From an uncultured Bacilli bacterium (GTDB taxonomy: Bacteria > Bacillota_I > Bacilli_A > RF39 > UBA660), in assembly GCA_934183155.1 (NCBI GenBank), contig CAKPSB010000007.1, positions 7,473 through 71,472 on the forward strand: a DNA stretch of 64,000 nucleotides, written 5' to 3'. The position numbers and the translations under genes are program-made. The notes under the pieces were generated by a model. The model ran no database searches, was not told the DNA's origin, and worked only from the letters and a program-made list of their open reading frames with translations. Positions 17,475-25,701 of this stretch are shown one piece after another (positions within the stretch are counted from its first letter, which is position 1; each line of letters starts with the position of its first letter).

Positions 17475-18090
17475 TAATCTATTAGAAAATTTAAAAAAGT
17501 GTGAAATTTGTAAAGAAAAATTTGGATTTCAGCCTCATCCTATATTTTTAGGTAATGTTAATTCTAAAATAGTTCAAATTAGTCAGGCACCATCTGCCAC
17601 TGTCCATGAGACATTAAAACCATTTACAGATCAAAGTGGAAAAAAATTAAAATATGAGTGGTATAAGATTGATGATGAAACATTTTACAATCCAGATAAT
17701 TTTTATATTGCAGCGCTTGCACATTGTTATCCTGGAAAAGATAAAAATGGTAACGATAGAATGCCACCAAAGGTTTGTTATGAAACTTGGATAAAAGAAG
17801 AACTAAAATATATAAACAATAAACTTTATATAATAATTGGTGCAAAAGCAGCAAGAGTTTTTTTTCCAAATGAAAAATTTAATGAATTGATTTTCAAAAA
17901 TAATTTTATTAATGAAAAATTAGCAATTGTATTACCACATCCATCACCACTTAATATAAAGTGGTTTAAAGAGCATCCCGAATTTATGAAAAAAAGAATA
18001 TTTGAAATAAGAAAAATAATAAATGAAGTATTGGAGGAAGAAAAAAATGATAGATTTGAAACAAATACAAAAAGATGTTTATCAAAATAA
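17458..18090 (+). CDS. Uracil-DNA glycosylase family protein, four-cysteine (family 4/5-like)
   Basis: A 210-aa protein with four cysteines spaced as in iron-sulphur uracil-DNA glycosylases: Cys15, Cys18, Cys90 (AHCYPG) and Cys107 (VCYETW). Motif A is QAPSATVH followed by PFTDQSG (about 43-61), corresponding to the GEAPG...G-PF-G region. The C-terminal motif is LPHPSPLN (His161). These enzymes remove uracil, or related bases, from DNA. The residue after the motif-A Gly differs from classical family 4, so the substrate is uncertain. The ATG lies within the kinase gene; the 3' end overlaps the MazG-like gene by 44 nt. Confidence 0.8.
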   Translation: MRENFNNLLENLKKCEICKEKFGFQPHPIFLGNVNSKIVQISQAPSATVHETLKPFTDQSGKKLKYEWYKIDDETFYNPDNFYIAALAHCYPGKDKNGNDRMPPKVCYETWIKEELKYINNKLYIIIGAKAARVFFPNEKFNELIFKNNFINEKLAIVLPHPSPLNIKWFKEHPEFMKKRIFEIRKIINEVLEEEKNDRFETNTKRCLSK

Positions 18091-18361
18091 GTTGGATAAA
18101 GGTTTTAATGTTACAGATATTAATAAAGAGTTTTGTTTAACATATGGTGAAGTAGCTGAGGCATATGAAGCGTGGCGTAAGAAAAAAGATGATGTTGGAG
18201 AAGAAATAGCTGATGTTGTGATTTATCTACTAGGATTATCTGAGATTTTAAATGTTGATTTGGAAAGTGAAATTTTAAGGAAAATTAATAAAAATAAACA
18301 CAGAGAGTACAAAATAATTGACGGTGTAAATACAAGAGTTAAAGAATATGAAGAAAATTAA
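18047..18361 (+). CDS. MazG-like nucleotide pyrophosphohydrolase
   Basis: A 104-aa protein with the MazG/all-alpha NTP-PPase metal-binding pattern: the pair ExxE in GEVAEAYEAW (about residues 31-40) followed by ExxD in GEEIADVVIYLLGL (about 49-62). Such enzymes hydrolyse (deoxy)nucleoside triphosphates to monophosphates. ATG 18047 is chosen because GGAGGA lies at 18033-18038 and the N-terminus then fits the family. It overlaps both neighbours, so the four genes form a tightly coupled unit. Single-domain length is typical of phage and accessory MazG-like proteins. Confidence 0.82.
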   Translation: MIDLKQIQKDVYQNKLDKGFNVTDINKEFCLTYGEVAEAYEAWRKKKDDVGEEIADVVIYLLGLSEILNVDLESEILRKINKNKHREYKIIDGVNTRVKEYEEN

Positions 18362-19289
18362 TATATATTTGGCTACAAAATTATATAGTTTTTTTGATAG
18401 AAAAACATCTGTAATTATGTATAATAGCATTTTAAATAGTAAAAAATTCAGAAACGATAAGATATATTTACCATTTAAGGATAGTAATATGAAGGTTAGT
18501 ACAGACGGAAATGTTGCTAAAAATATATTTGAAGCAGATATAAATTCGTTAAATAATACTGATATATTTATAACAAGACTTGACGGAATGTCTTATGATG
18601 CAGGTGTTGGATTTGAAATTGGATACTGTTTAGCTAAAAGTGTTCCTCTTTATATTTTTAATACTGATTTCTATAAAAATAAATTATTAAGTAACTTTGA
18701 ATATAAGTTATCACCTATAATTGATAAAATTGCCAATGTATTTAAATATGAATATATAAATGATAGTAAATTGGAATATGAGGATGAATTGGATTTTAAT
18801 ATTAATTTGTTTTCTAAATTTGTCTATGAAAAAATAAACAATACAAAAGAAAAAATATATGAATATACTGATGGCAATGAGAAATTTGACGTTTTTATAG
18901 ATTTATTAGGTATGAAATATGAATGGAATAAAATAATAATTGATAAAATAACTAAAATATTAGATGAAAATAGTATTACGTATTGGATTAGTAATAGATA
19001 TTCATCAGGATATTCAGTTGATGTTGATTTGAAAAATTTAAAAAATAGTAAGATTTATTTAACATGTTATGATGAAAATGAACCAGATATAGATTCTGCT
19101 ATTTTACAAGGATTTGCTTATTATAATAAATTAAATATTATTGGATATGAATCAAATCCTGTTAAATATTATGTTGAAGGAAAGCAAGAATTTGGTGTTA
19201 CATTAATGTTAGAGCAGTCATGTTCTACATTAACAAAAAGTATAGATAAGAGTATAAAAGTGATAATCAATAATATAAAGCATAATTGA
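18348..19289 (+). CDS. Tandem nucleoside 2-deoxyribosyltransferase-like protein
   Basis: A 313-aa protein. Residues 1-110 resemble nucleoside 2-deoxyribosyltransferase, with NIYLATKLYS at the N-terminus and DGMSYDAGVGFEIGYCLAKSVPLYIF (in blocks, 79-104) holding the putative nucleophile Glu90. Residues 178-270 look like a second copy of the fold (DVFIDLLGMKYEW; DIDSAILQGFAYYNKLNIIGY), where Leu253 replaces the Glu, so it is probably inactive. The family swaps bases on deoxyribonucleosides or hydrolyses them. It is the last gene of the four-gene operon, overlapping the MazG-like gene by 14 nt, and is followed by a short hairpin. Whether it handles nucleosides, nucleotides or a signal is unknown. 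Confidence 0.72.
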   Translation: MKKINIYLATKLYSFFDRKTSVIMYNSILNSKKFRNDKIYLPFKDSNMKVSTDGNVAKNIFEADINSLNNTDIFITRLDGMSYDAGVGFEIGYCLAKSVPLYIFNTDFYKNKLLSNFEYKLSPIIDKIANVFKYEYINDSKLEYEDELDFNINLFSKFVYEKINNTKEKIYEYTDGNEKFDVFIDLLGMKYEWNKIIIDKITKILDENSITYWISNRYSSGYSVDVDLKNLKNSKIYLTCYDENEPDIDSAILQGFAYYNKLNIIGYESNPVKYYVEGKQEFGVTLMLEQSCSTLTKSIDKSIKVIINNIKHN

Positions 19290-19310
19290 TACCATAATGG
19301 TATCTATTTT
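19288..19310 (+). terminator. Weak terminator after the nucleotide-metabolism operon
   Basis: A 7-bp stem GATACCA / TGGTATC (19288-19294 with 19298-19304), 3-nt loop, then a short T-rich tail. Confidence 0.55.
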
Positions 19311-19461
19311 AATGTAATTTAAATATTTTAGAAGAAGATAAAAGAATTTAAATTATGAAAATATTTAGAATGAACCTTGATAATTGAAATGGCTTCATTG
19401 TTTTATTGTAAAATAAGTGTTAAAATAGGTTATTAGAAAACATTTAGTTTTATTTAGTAAA

Positions 19462-19503
19462 TTTGTGGCTGACATGTGTGCCCTATGCGTGTCTACAAAA
19501 AAA
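19462..19503 (+). repeat. Right junction-like repeat before intact uvrB
   Basis: Partner of 16746-16786, in the same orientation, preceded by the shared 14-nt TTTAGTTTTATTTA (19443-19456). The segment 19311-19591 between the operon and uvrB holds this repeat, no gene and no convincing promoter. Confidence 0.65.
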
Positions 19504-19591
19504 TGACCTATCAGTTAAGTTCTAGGCCATGAATTTTTGCTGATTGGACATGAATTTGTTGGTTGATATTGGTCATGATAAGGAGGTAGTT

Positions 19592-21541
19592 ATGTTTAAT
19601 TTAATGTCAAAATATATACCTAGTGGTGATCAACCAGAGGCAATAAATTCATTAGTTAAAGGAATTGGAAATGGTGAGAAGTATCAAGTTTTACTTGGAG
19701 CAACGGGGACTGGAAAAACTTTTACAATTGCAAATGTAATAGCTCAAGTTAATAAACCAACTCTAGTTTTAGCTCATAATAAAACCTTAGCAGGGCAACT
19801 TTATGCAGAGCTTAAAGAGTTGTTTCCAGAGAATCATGTATGCTATTTTGTTTCTTATTATGATTATTATCAACCAGAGGCTTATGTAGCTAAAACAGAT
19901 ACTTATATTGAAAAGGATGCTTCTATTAATGATGAAATAGATGAGCTTAGACATTATGCAACGGCTAGTTTATTAGCACATAAAGATGTTATTGTTGTCG
20001 CTTCTGTTTCTTGTATTTATGGTATTGGTGAAATTGAGGATTATGAGAAAAAAGTATTGTTTTTAAGCGTTGGTGAAACGGTAGATAGAGATAAAATTAT
20101 TGAAAAATTAATTGATATGCTTTATGAAAGAAATGATATTGATTTAAAAAGAGGCTCTTTTAGGGTTAGAGGCGATGTTTTAGAAGTTGTTCCGATAGGT
20201 CAGCACACACATGGAATTAGAGTTGAATTTTTTGGTGATGAAATTGATAGAATAAGTGAATTTGATTTAGTTACAGGGAGTTTGGTTAATGATAAAAAAA
20301 CTTATACTTTGTTTCCGGCAAGTCATTTTGTTACGAGTGAGGATAAGCTTAAAATTGCTATTAAAAATATTAGAAGTGAACTTGATGAACAACTTAAAAA
20401 ATTTAAAAGTGAAAATAAATTACTTGAGTATCAAAGATTGAAAGAAAGAGTTAATTATGATTTAGAGATGCTTGAAGAAACTGGCTTTTGTAGAGGTGTT
20501 GAAAATTATTCAGCGCCGCTTGCTTTGAGAAAACCTGGAGATATGCCAACTACGTTAATTGATTTTTTTGGTGATGATTTTTTGTTAGTAGTTGATGAAT
20601 CACATGTTACTTTACCACAGGTTAAAGCGATGTATAATGGTGACAGAGTTCGTAAAGAGTCGCTGGTTAATTATGGCTTTAGGCTTCCGAGTGCACTTGA
20701 TAATAGACCTTTAAAATTTAATGAATTTGAAAGTAAAATTAGACAAGCTATTTTTGTTTCGGCTACTCCTGGTGATTATGAACTTGAAAAATGTCATCAT
20801 AAGTATGTTTCACAAATTATTAGACCAACTGGGTTGCTTGATCCGGTTATTACAGTTAAATCAACAAAAGGTCAAATTGATGATTTAGTTAGTGAAATTA
20901 ATAAACAAATTAATAATAATGAAAGAACATTGATTACTACTTTAACTATTAGAATGGCTGAGGAATTGTCTGGTTATTTAAAAAAACTTGATATTAAAGT
21001 GGCTTATCTTCATAATGAAGTTAAAACTTTAGAAAGAATGCAGATAATTCATGATTTAAGATGTGGTAAATATGATGTGGTTGTTGGTATTAATTTGTTA
21101 CGTGAAGGTATTGATATTCCTGAAGTTAGTTTAATTGCTATTATGGATGCTGATAAGCAAGGATTTTTACGTAGTGAAAGGAGTTTATTACAGACCATTG
21201 GTAGAGCTGCTCGTAATGCTAATGGTAGAGTTATTATGTACGCTGATGGTATGAGTCAGGCGATGAATGTGGCTATAAGTGAGACTAATCGTAGAAGAAG
21301 TATACAAATGGCTTATAATGAGAAAAATGGAATTGTTCCTAAAACAATTGTTAAAGAAATAAGAGATGTAATTTCTAATAAGTTTGAGATTAAAGATAAA
21401 AACAAGAAGCTTTCTAAAAAAGATAAGGAAAGTTTAATGTCTGATTTAGAAAGAGAAATGAAATTAGCTGCTAAGAATCTTGATTTTGAAAGAGCTATGG
21501 AACTTAGAGATGCTTTATTTGAGTTGCAAAGTGAAGACTAG
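19592..21541 (+). CDS. uvrB: Excinuclease ABC subunit B (intact copy)
   Basis: A 649-aa helicase-fold protein that verifies damage and loads UvrC in nucleotide excision repair. Walker A GATGTGKT is at 36-43, the beta-hairpin YYDYYQPEAYVAKTDTYIEK at about 88-108, helicase motif DESH follows, motif VI IGRAARN is present, and the C-terminal UvrC-binding segment is LAAKNLDFERAMELRD. The frame extends upstream to 19544, but the ATG at 19592 has AGGAGG at 19581-19586 and aligns with the truncated copy. uvrA is not adjacent. Its 5' end is separated from the probable ancestral upstream region by the accessory operon, so its present promoter is unclear. Confidence 0.96.
   Translation: MFNLMSKYIPSGDQPEAINSLVKGIGNGEKYQVLLGATGTGKTFTIANVIAQVNKPTLVLAHNKTLAGQLYAELKELFPENHVCYFVSYYDYYQPEAYVAKTDTYIEKDASINDEIDELRHYATASLLAHKDVIVVASVSCIYGIGEIEDYEKKVLFLSVGETVDRDKIIEKLIDMLYERNDIDLKRGSFRVRGDVLEVVPIGQHTHGIRVEFFGDEIDRISEFDLVTGSLVNDKKTYTLFPASHFVTSEDKLKIAIKNIRSELDEQLKKFKSENKLLEYQRLKERVNYDLEMLEETGFCRGVENYSAPLALRKPGDMPTTLIDFFGDDFLLVVDESHVTLPQVKAMYNGDRVRKESLVNYGFRLPSALDNRPLKFNEFESKIRQAIFVSATPGDYELEKCHHKYVSQIIRPTGLLDPVITVKSTKGQIDDLVSEINKQINNNERTLITTLTIRMAEELSGYLKKLDIKVAYLHNEVKTLERMQIIHDLRCGKYDVVVGINLLREGIDIPEVSLIAIMDADKQGFLRSERSLLQTIGRAARNANGRVIMYADGMSQAMNVAISETNRRRSIQMAYNEKNGIVPKTIVKEIRDVISNKFEIKDKNKKLSKKDKESLMSDLEREMKLAAKNLDFERAMELRDALFELQSED
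19793..19861 (+). repeat. Right copy of the 69-nt perfect direct repeat (within intact uvrB)
   Basis: Identical to 16575-16643. It ends at the codons for the UvrB beta-hairpin, the point where homology with the truncated copy stops. Confidence 0.9.
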
Positions 21542-21560
21542 TTTTAGTCTTCTTTTGTTT
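21533..21560 (+). terminator. Intrinsic terminator after uvrB
   Basis: Perfect 8-bp stem GAAGACTA / TAGTCTTC (21533-21540 with 21545-21552) that includes the uvrB stop, loop GTTT, then a T-rich tail. Confidence 0.85.
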
Positions 21561-21583
21561 TAGCATTTGGAATATGCTATAAT
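21555..21583 (+). promoter_or_regulatory. Promoter of the 21601-25529 gene cluster
   Basis: TTGTTT (21555-21560), 17-nt spacer, TATAAT (21578-21583) with extended TG-C element from 21575. The -35 lies in the T-tract of the uvrB terminator. Confidence 0.65.
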
Positions 21584-21600
21584 GTAGGTGGTGAAGAAAT

Positions 21601-22020
21601 ATGATAAAAAAAAGAATTATTAAAGTGTTTGATTGGGGTTTAAGAATAGTTAGTTATACTATTGTTTTGATGCTTATGACGCTTATTTTTAAAAATACTC
21701 TATATATCGATAATTCTTTTTATGGTATTTGGTGTTTAGTAGCTTCGCTTTTAATCTATTTACTTAATAAAACAATTAAACCTTTTTTAATTTGGTTAAC
21801 GATTCCAATTACTGGAATTACGTTGGGGTTGTTTTATCCTTTTGTTAATTTGATTATTTTGAAAATAGTTAGTTTAATTTTAGGAGATCATTTTATTATT
21901 TATGGTGTTTGGTATGCTTTATTTGTAGCTATATGTATTTCAGTTATTAATGTTGTTTTAGATATGACTGTTTTTAAATCTTTGACATTTAAGGAGGATA
22001 AGGATGAGTCCAATAATTAA
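21601..22020 (+). CDS. Small membrane protein, phage-holin-family-IV-like
   Basis: A 139-aa protein with about four hydrophobic segments (approx. 15-35, 42-60, 65-88, 96-120), resembling the widespread PF04020-type four-TM membrane proteins annotated as holin superfamily IV. Despite that name, most are chromosomal envelope proteins with no known lytic role. The conserved pattern LNKTIKPFLIWLTIPITGITLGL-like (blocks near 56-78) supports the assignment. It starts the operon with lgt and overlaps lgt by 17 nt. Function is unknown. Confidence 0.7.
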   Translation: MIKKRIIKVFDWGLRIVSYTIVLMLMTLIFKNTLYIDNSFYGIWCLVASLLIYLLNKTIKPFLIWLTIPITGITLGLFYPFVNLIILKIVSLILGDHFIIYGVWYALFVAICISVINVVLDMTVFKSLTFKEDKDESNN

Positions 22021-22792
22021 TTTAGGTTTTATTTCTATTCATTGGTATTCTATTATGCTTTTTTTAGCTATTTTGTTTGGCTCTAATGTGGCTACTGATG
22101 AAGCTAAAAAACATGGATTTAGTGAAGATTTTATGGTTAATATGCTTTTCTTAACTATTGTTTTAGGTATTGTTGGCGCAAGAGCTTATTATGTTATTTT
22201 TAATTTTGATTACTATTTAATGAACCCACTTGAAATTTTTGAAATTTGGAATGGAGGACTTGCTATTCATGGAGGAATTTTATTTGGCCTTATTTCTGTT
22301 TATGTTTATTTGCATAAAAAGAATGTTAGTTTTGTTAAAATTTTAGATTATGTGGTTGTTGGATTTATTTTGGCTCAAGCAATAGGACGATGGGGTAATT
22401 TTTTTAATGGTGAAGCTCATGGTGAGGTATGTAGTTTGGCTTTTTTGAAAAGTTTACATTTGCCTTCTTTTATTATTAATGGTATGTATATTGATGGTAA
22501 TTATTATGTTCCAACTTTTTTGTTTGAATCTATTTGGTGTTTAATTGGGTTTGTTATTATGATTATTTTTAGAAGAAAAAAATTTATAAAAGTTGGTTAT
22601 TTGAGTAGTTTTTATTTAATTTGGTATGGTTTTGAAAGATTTTTCGTTGAAGGTATGCGAACTGATAGTTTAATGTTTTTTTCTTTAAGAATAGCTCAAA
22701 TAGTTTCTTTATTTATGATGTTATGTGGAATTATTTTGTTTATTTATAGTTATAAGAAAAAAATAGGATATGGAGATGATTTGAATGAATAG
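22004..22792 (+). CDS. lgt: Prolipoprotein diacylglyceryl transferase
   Basis: A 262-aa polytopic membrane enzyme that transfers diacylglycerol to the lipobox Cys of prolipoproteins. Signature blocks are WNGGLAIHGGILFG (about residues 81-94) and GRWGNFFNGEAHG (about 127-139), with the catalytic His and Arg regions retained. AAGGAGG precedes its ATG. It overlaps the trxB-like gene by 8 nt. Lipoproteins in this window such as YidC are expected substrates. Confidence 0.95.
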   Translation: MSPIINLGFISIHWYSIMLFLAILFGSNVATDEAKKHGFSEDFMVNMLFLTIVLGIVGARAYYVIFNFDYYLMNPLEIFEIWNGGLAIHGGILFGLISVYVYLHKKNVSFVKILDYVVVGFILAQAIGRWGNFFNGEAHGEVCSLAFLKSLHLPSFIINGMYIDGNYYVPTFLFESIWCLIGFVIMIIFRRKKFIKVGYLSSFYLIWYGFERFFVEGMRTDSLMFFSLRIAQIVSLFMMLCGIILFIYSYKKKIGYGDDLNE

Positions 22793-23663
22793 ATGTGTAA
22801 TTATTGGAGCTGGTCCTGGTGGTATGAGTGCAGCTTTGTATTTAAAAAGATCTGGTATTATGCCTATTATTATTGATGATATGCCTGGTGGTGAACTTTT
22901 GAAGCTTGGAAAGATTGATAATTATTTAGGTTTACAGACAGATGGAATTACTTTAGCTATGAATATGATTAATCAGCTTAAAGAAAATGGTATTTCAATT
23001 GTTAAAGATAGAGTTACCTTGGTTTCTAAGTGCTCTTCTGGTTTTAAAGTTTGTTTAAAAAAAGGCGGAGATATATTTTGCTCTAAGGTTATTTTATCTA
23101 GTGGTAAGAAGCCGAAGCTTTTAGGTATAAATGGAGAAGATAAGTTAATTGGACATGGGATTAGTTATTGCGCTGTTTGTGATGGGGCATTTTATAGAGG
23201 CAAAGATGTTTGCGTTGTTGGCTCTGGTGATGGTGCTTTTTCGGAGGCTTTGTATTTATCTAAATTATGTAATAAAGTTTATATTTTAGCTAGAAGTGAT
23301 CTTAGAGCTTCAAATGATCTTATTTCTAAAACGTCGAATAGTAATATTTTTGTTTTAAAAAATAGTAGTATTGCTTCTTTTATTTATGAAGATAGTATTA
23401 GTGGTGTTATTCTTAGTGATGGTAAACAATTAGAAGTAAGTGGAATTTTCGTATCTATTGGTGGAGTTCCACAAAGCAATATTTTAGATTTTTCTGTTGA
23501 TATGAAAGATGGATATATTATAACTGATGAAAATATGGAAAGCAGTGTTAAAGGATTTTATGCGATTGGTGATGTTAGATTAAAAAAGTTTTATCAAATT
23601 TCTATTGCTGTAGCTGAGGGAGCTATTGCAGCGCTTAATGTAGGTGATGATGTAGATGTTTAA
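22785..23663 (+). CDS. trxB: Thioredoxin reductase-like flavoprotein
   Basis: A 292-aa two-dinucleotide-domain flavoprotein. FAD motif GAGPGGMSAALYL is near residues 6-18, the redox disulfide CAVCDG at about 129-134, and the second nucleotide fold has GSGDGAFSEALYL. The position where thioredoxin reductases carry an HRRxxxRA NADPH motif reads ARSDLRAS, so the His and one Arg are missing and cofactor preference may differ. It is slightly shorter than usual (about 305-320 aa). It overlaps lgt and glmR by 8 nt each. The lgt-trxB-glmR-whiA order is typical of Bacillota. Confidence 0.87.
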   Translation: MNRCVIIGAGPGGMSAALYLKRSGIMPIIIDDMPGGELLKLGKIDNYLGLQTDGITLAMNMINQLKENGISIVKDRVTLVSKCSSGFKVCLKKGGDIFCSKVILSSGKKPKLLGINGEDKLIGHGISYCAVCDGAFYRGKDVCVVGSGDGAFSEALYLSKLCNKVYILARSDLRASNDLISKTSNSNIFVLKNSSIASFIYEDSISGVILSDGKQLEVSGIFVSIGGVPQSNILDFSVDMKDGYIITDENMESSVKGFYAIGDVRLKKFYQISIAVAEGAIAALNVGDDVDV

Positions 23664-24606
23664 ATTAGCTGTTTTAGGTGGTGGTAGTGGATTAAGCCAA
23701 TTACTGAGAGGATTAAAAAAATTTCCTTTTGATATTTCAGCTATTGTTTCGGTTTGTGATGATGGTAGTAGTACAGGACGATTACGTGAGGAATTTCATA
23801 CGCCGGCAGTTGGTGATATTCGTAAAGTTTTAATTAGTTTGTCTGAAAATGAGGAAGAAGTTAAAGAGCTTTTTGATTATAGATTTTCAACTTCTAGTGA
23901 TTTAGATGGACATGCTTTAGGTAATTTACTTTTAACTGGAGCTAGTAAGGTTAAAGGTAATATAACTTCTGGTATTGAACTTGTTAATTCTCTTTTGAAT
24001 TTAAAAGGAAAAGTTATACCTCTTACTGAGGATTATGTCACACTTATGGGTAAGATGTCATCTGGTAAGGTTGTTTTAGGAGAACATAATATTACGGAAT
24101 GTAGGGATAAGATTAAATATGTTTATTATAAAAAGCCGCCGAAAGTTAATGAGGATGTGTTGAGTTCTATTAGACATGCGGACGCTATTATACTTAGCAT
24201 GGGTAGTTTGTTTACAAGTATTATTCCTAATTTACTTTGTCGTGATGTTATTTTAGAGCTTGATAAAAGCCCCGCAAAAATAATTTATGTTTGTAATATA
24301 ATGACACAACCTGGTGAAACCGATGGTTTTAGTGCTTATGATCATGTTAAACTTTTAAATAAATATTTAGGTAAACATAAAATTGATGCTGTTATTTTGA
24401 ATAATGGATTTATTGAAGAAAGCATTCTTAAAAATTATGAAACAAGTGAACAGAAAGATTTGGTGTGTTTTGATGAAAATAAGTTTTTAAAGAATGATAT
24501 AACGGTTATAAGTGGTGATTATATTAAAATTTTTGATGGTGTTATTCGTCATAACAGTTTGAAAGTAGCACTTGATATTATGTCTTATTTATTAGATTTG
24601 AGGTGA
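23656..24606 (+). CDS. glmR: GlmR/YvcK-type gluconeogenesis and cell-wall regulator
   Basis: A 316-aa member of the CofD/YvcK family. The N-terminus LAVLGGGSGLSQLLRGLKKF and following VCDDGSSTGRLR are diagnostic. In Bacillota it binds UDP-GlcNAc and channels carbon to peptidoglycan precursors via GlmS. It lies directly before whiA, as usual, but the normal upstream partner rapZ is absent here. It overlaps the trxB-like gene by 8 nt; its stop is 5 nt before the whiA start. Confidence 0.93.
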   Translation: MFKLAVLGGGSGLSQLLRGLKKFPFDISAIVSVCDDGSSTGRLREEFHTPAVGDIRKVLISLSENEEEVKELFDYRFSTSSDLDGHALGNLLLTGASKVKGNITSGIELVNSLLNLKGKVIPLTEDYVTLMGKMSSGKVVLGEHNITECRDKIKYVYYKKPPKVNEDVLSSIRHADAIILSMGSLFTSIIPNLLCRDVILELDKSPAKIIYVCNIMTQPGETDGFSAYDHVKLLNKYLGKHKIDAVILNNGFIEESILKNYETSEQKDLVCFDENKFLKNDITVISGDYIKIFDGVIRHNSLKVALDIMSYLLDLR

Positions 24607-24611
24607 TTATT

Positions 24612-25529
24612 TTGAGTTTTACAGCTTTGGTTAAAGATGAAGTTAGCAAGCTTGATATTATGGAAACAGAAAAGATTTCGGAATTGTCAGCTATTGTTCA
24701 AAATAATTATTTTGATGATGTGTTGATTAGGATTACTACGGAAAACAATTCAGTAGCAAGACTTACTTATTCTCTTTTTAAAGATTTATTTGGAATTTAT
24801 CCTAAGGTAAGTGTGCGAAAAGGATATAATTATAATAAACATTTATTATATGTTTTGGAAATAAAAAAAGGCATTTTTGAGGTATATAAGTCTTTAGGTA
24901 TTGAGGGGTTAATACCAGATGAGTTTATATATGCGGATGATGGATTAATGAGAGCATATTTGCGAGGGGTCTTTTTAACTAAAGCTAGTGTGAATGACCC
25001 TAAAACCTCTAGATATCATTTGGAGTTTAATTTAGAAAATGAAGAATATGCTAAATTTATTTTGAAGAGTTTGAATGGTTATTATTTGAATAGTAAATTT
25101 TTGAGGCGTGAAAATAAATATGTTGTTTATATTAAAGGGGCGGAGAAAATTGGTGATTTTTTACGAATTATTGGGGCAAATAAAGCAGTTTTATATTATG
25201 AGGATATTAGGATATATAGGGATCATAAGAATATGACAAATAGACTTAATAATTGTGAACAGGCTAATGTTGATAAAATCATTGAAACGGCTAATGAGTA
25301 TGTTAAAAATATTTTATTTTTGAAAAAAGAGGATGTTTATGATTTGCTTTCTTTAAAGGAAAAAGAGGTTTGTGAGTATAGAATTAAGTATCCAGATGCA
25401 TCTTTAATAGAGCTTTCAGAAATTATTAGTATAGAAACAGGTAATAAAATTACTAAATCTGGGGTTTATCATCGTCTTAATAAAATTAAAAATTTAGCTA
25501 ATAAAATAAGAGAAAAGAAGAAAGTATAA
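24612..25529 (+). CDS. whiA: DNA-binding protein WhiA
   Basis: A 305-aa protein with an N-terminal LAGLIDADG-homing-endonuclease-like fold (for example AYLRGVFLTKASVNDP) and a C-terminal helix-turn-helix ending ITKSGVYHRLNKIKNLA. WhiA affects cell division and chromosome organisation in Bacillota and sporulation in actinomycetes. The start is TTG at 24612 with AGGTGAT upstream, giving MSFTALVKDEV, matching the family N-terminus. It is the last gene of the lgt-trxB-glmR-whiA unit. Confidence 0.94.
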   Translation: MSFTALVKDEVSKLDIMETEKISELSAIVQNNYFDDVLIRITTENNSVARLTYSLFKDLFGIYPKVSVRKGYNYNKHLLYVLEIKKGIFEVYKSLGIEGLIPDEFIYADDGLMRAYLRGVFLTKASVNDPKTSRYHLEFNLENEEYAKFILKSLNGYYLNSKFLRRENKYVVYIKGAEKIGDFLRIIGANKAVLYYEDIRIYRDHKNMTNRLNNCEQANVDKIIETANEYVKNILFLKKEDVYDLLSLKEKEVCEYRIKYPDASLIELSEIISIETGNKITKSGVYHRLNKIKNLANKIREKKKV

Positions 25530-25701
25530 AAATTTGTTTGATAAATTTATATATAAGTAAAAATATAGATTTTTTCAAAAAGGTTTTTAGACTTTTTTAA
25601 AATAGTTGAATTTATAAAAAATGTTGATATCTTAAAATTTTATTTTGAGTGAACAAGACATTATTGCAGTTTTATAGTATAATGAATAAGAGGCTGATAT
25701 T

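Noticed and set aside
19544..19591. An upstream in-frame start for the intact uvrB
   Set aside because: The 16 extra residues do not match UvrB, while ATG 19592 has AGGAGG at the right distance and matches the truncated copy.
14526..19591. Interpretation of the island as a prophage
   Set aside because: No integrase, capsid, tail, terminase or lysis gene is present. The cargo is metabolic and the region is short. A degraded mobile element remains possible.
21601..22020. Holin function for the 139-aa membrane protein
   Set aside because: Only the family label suggests it. The gene is in a housekeeping operon with lgt, and no endolysin is nearby.
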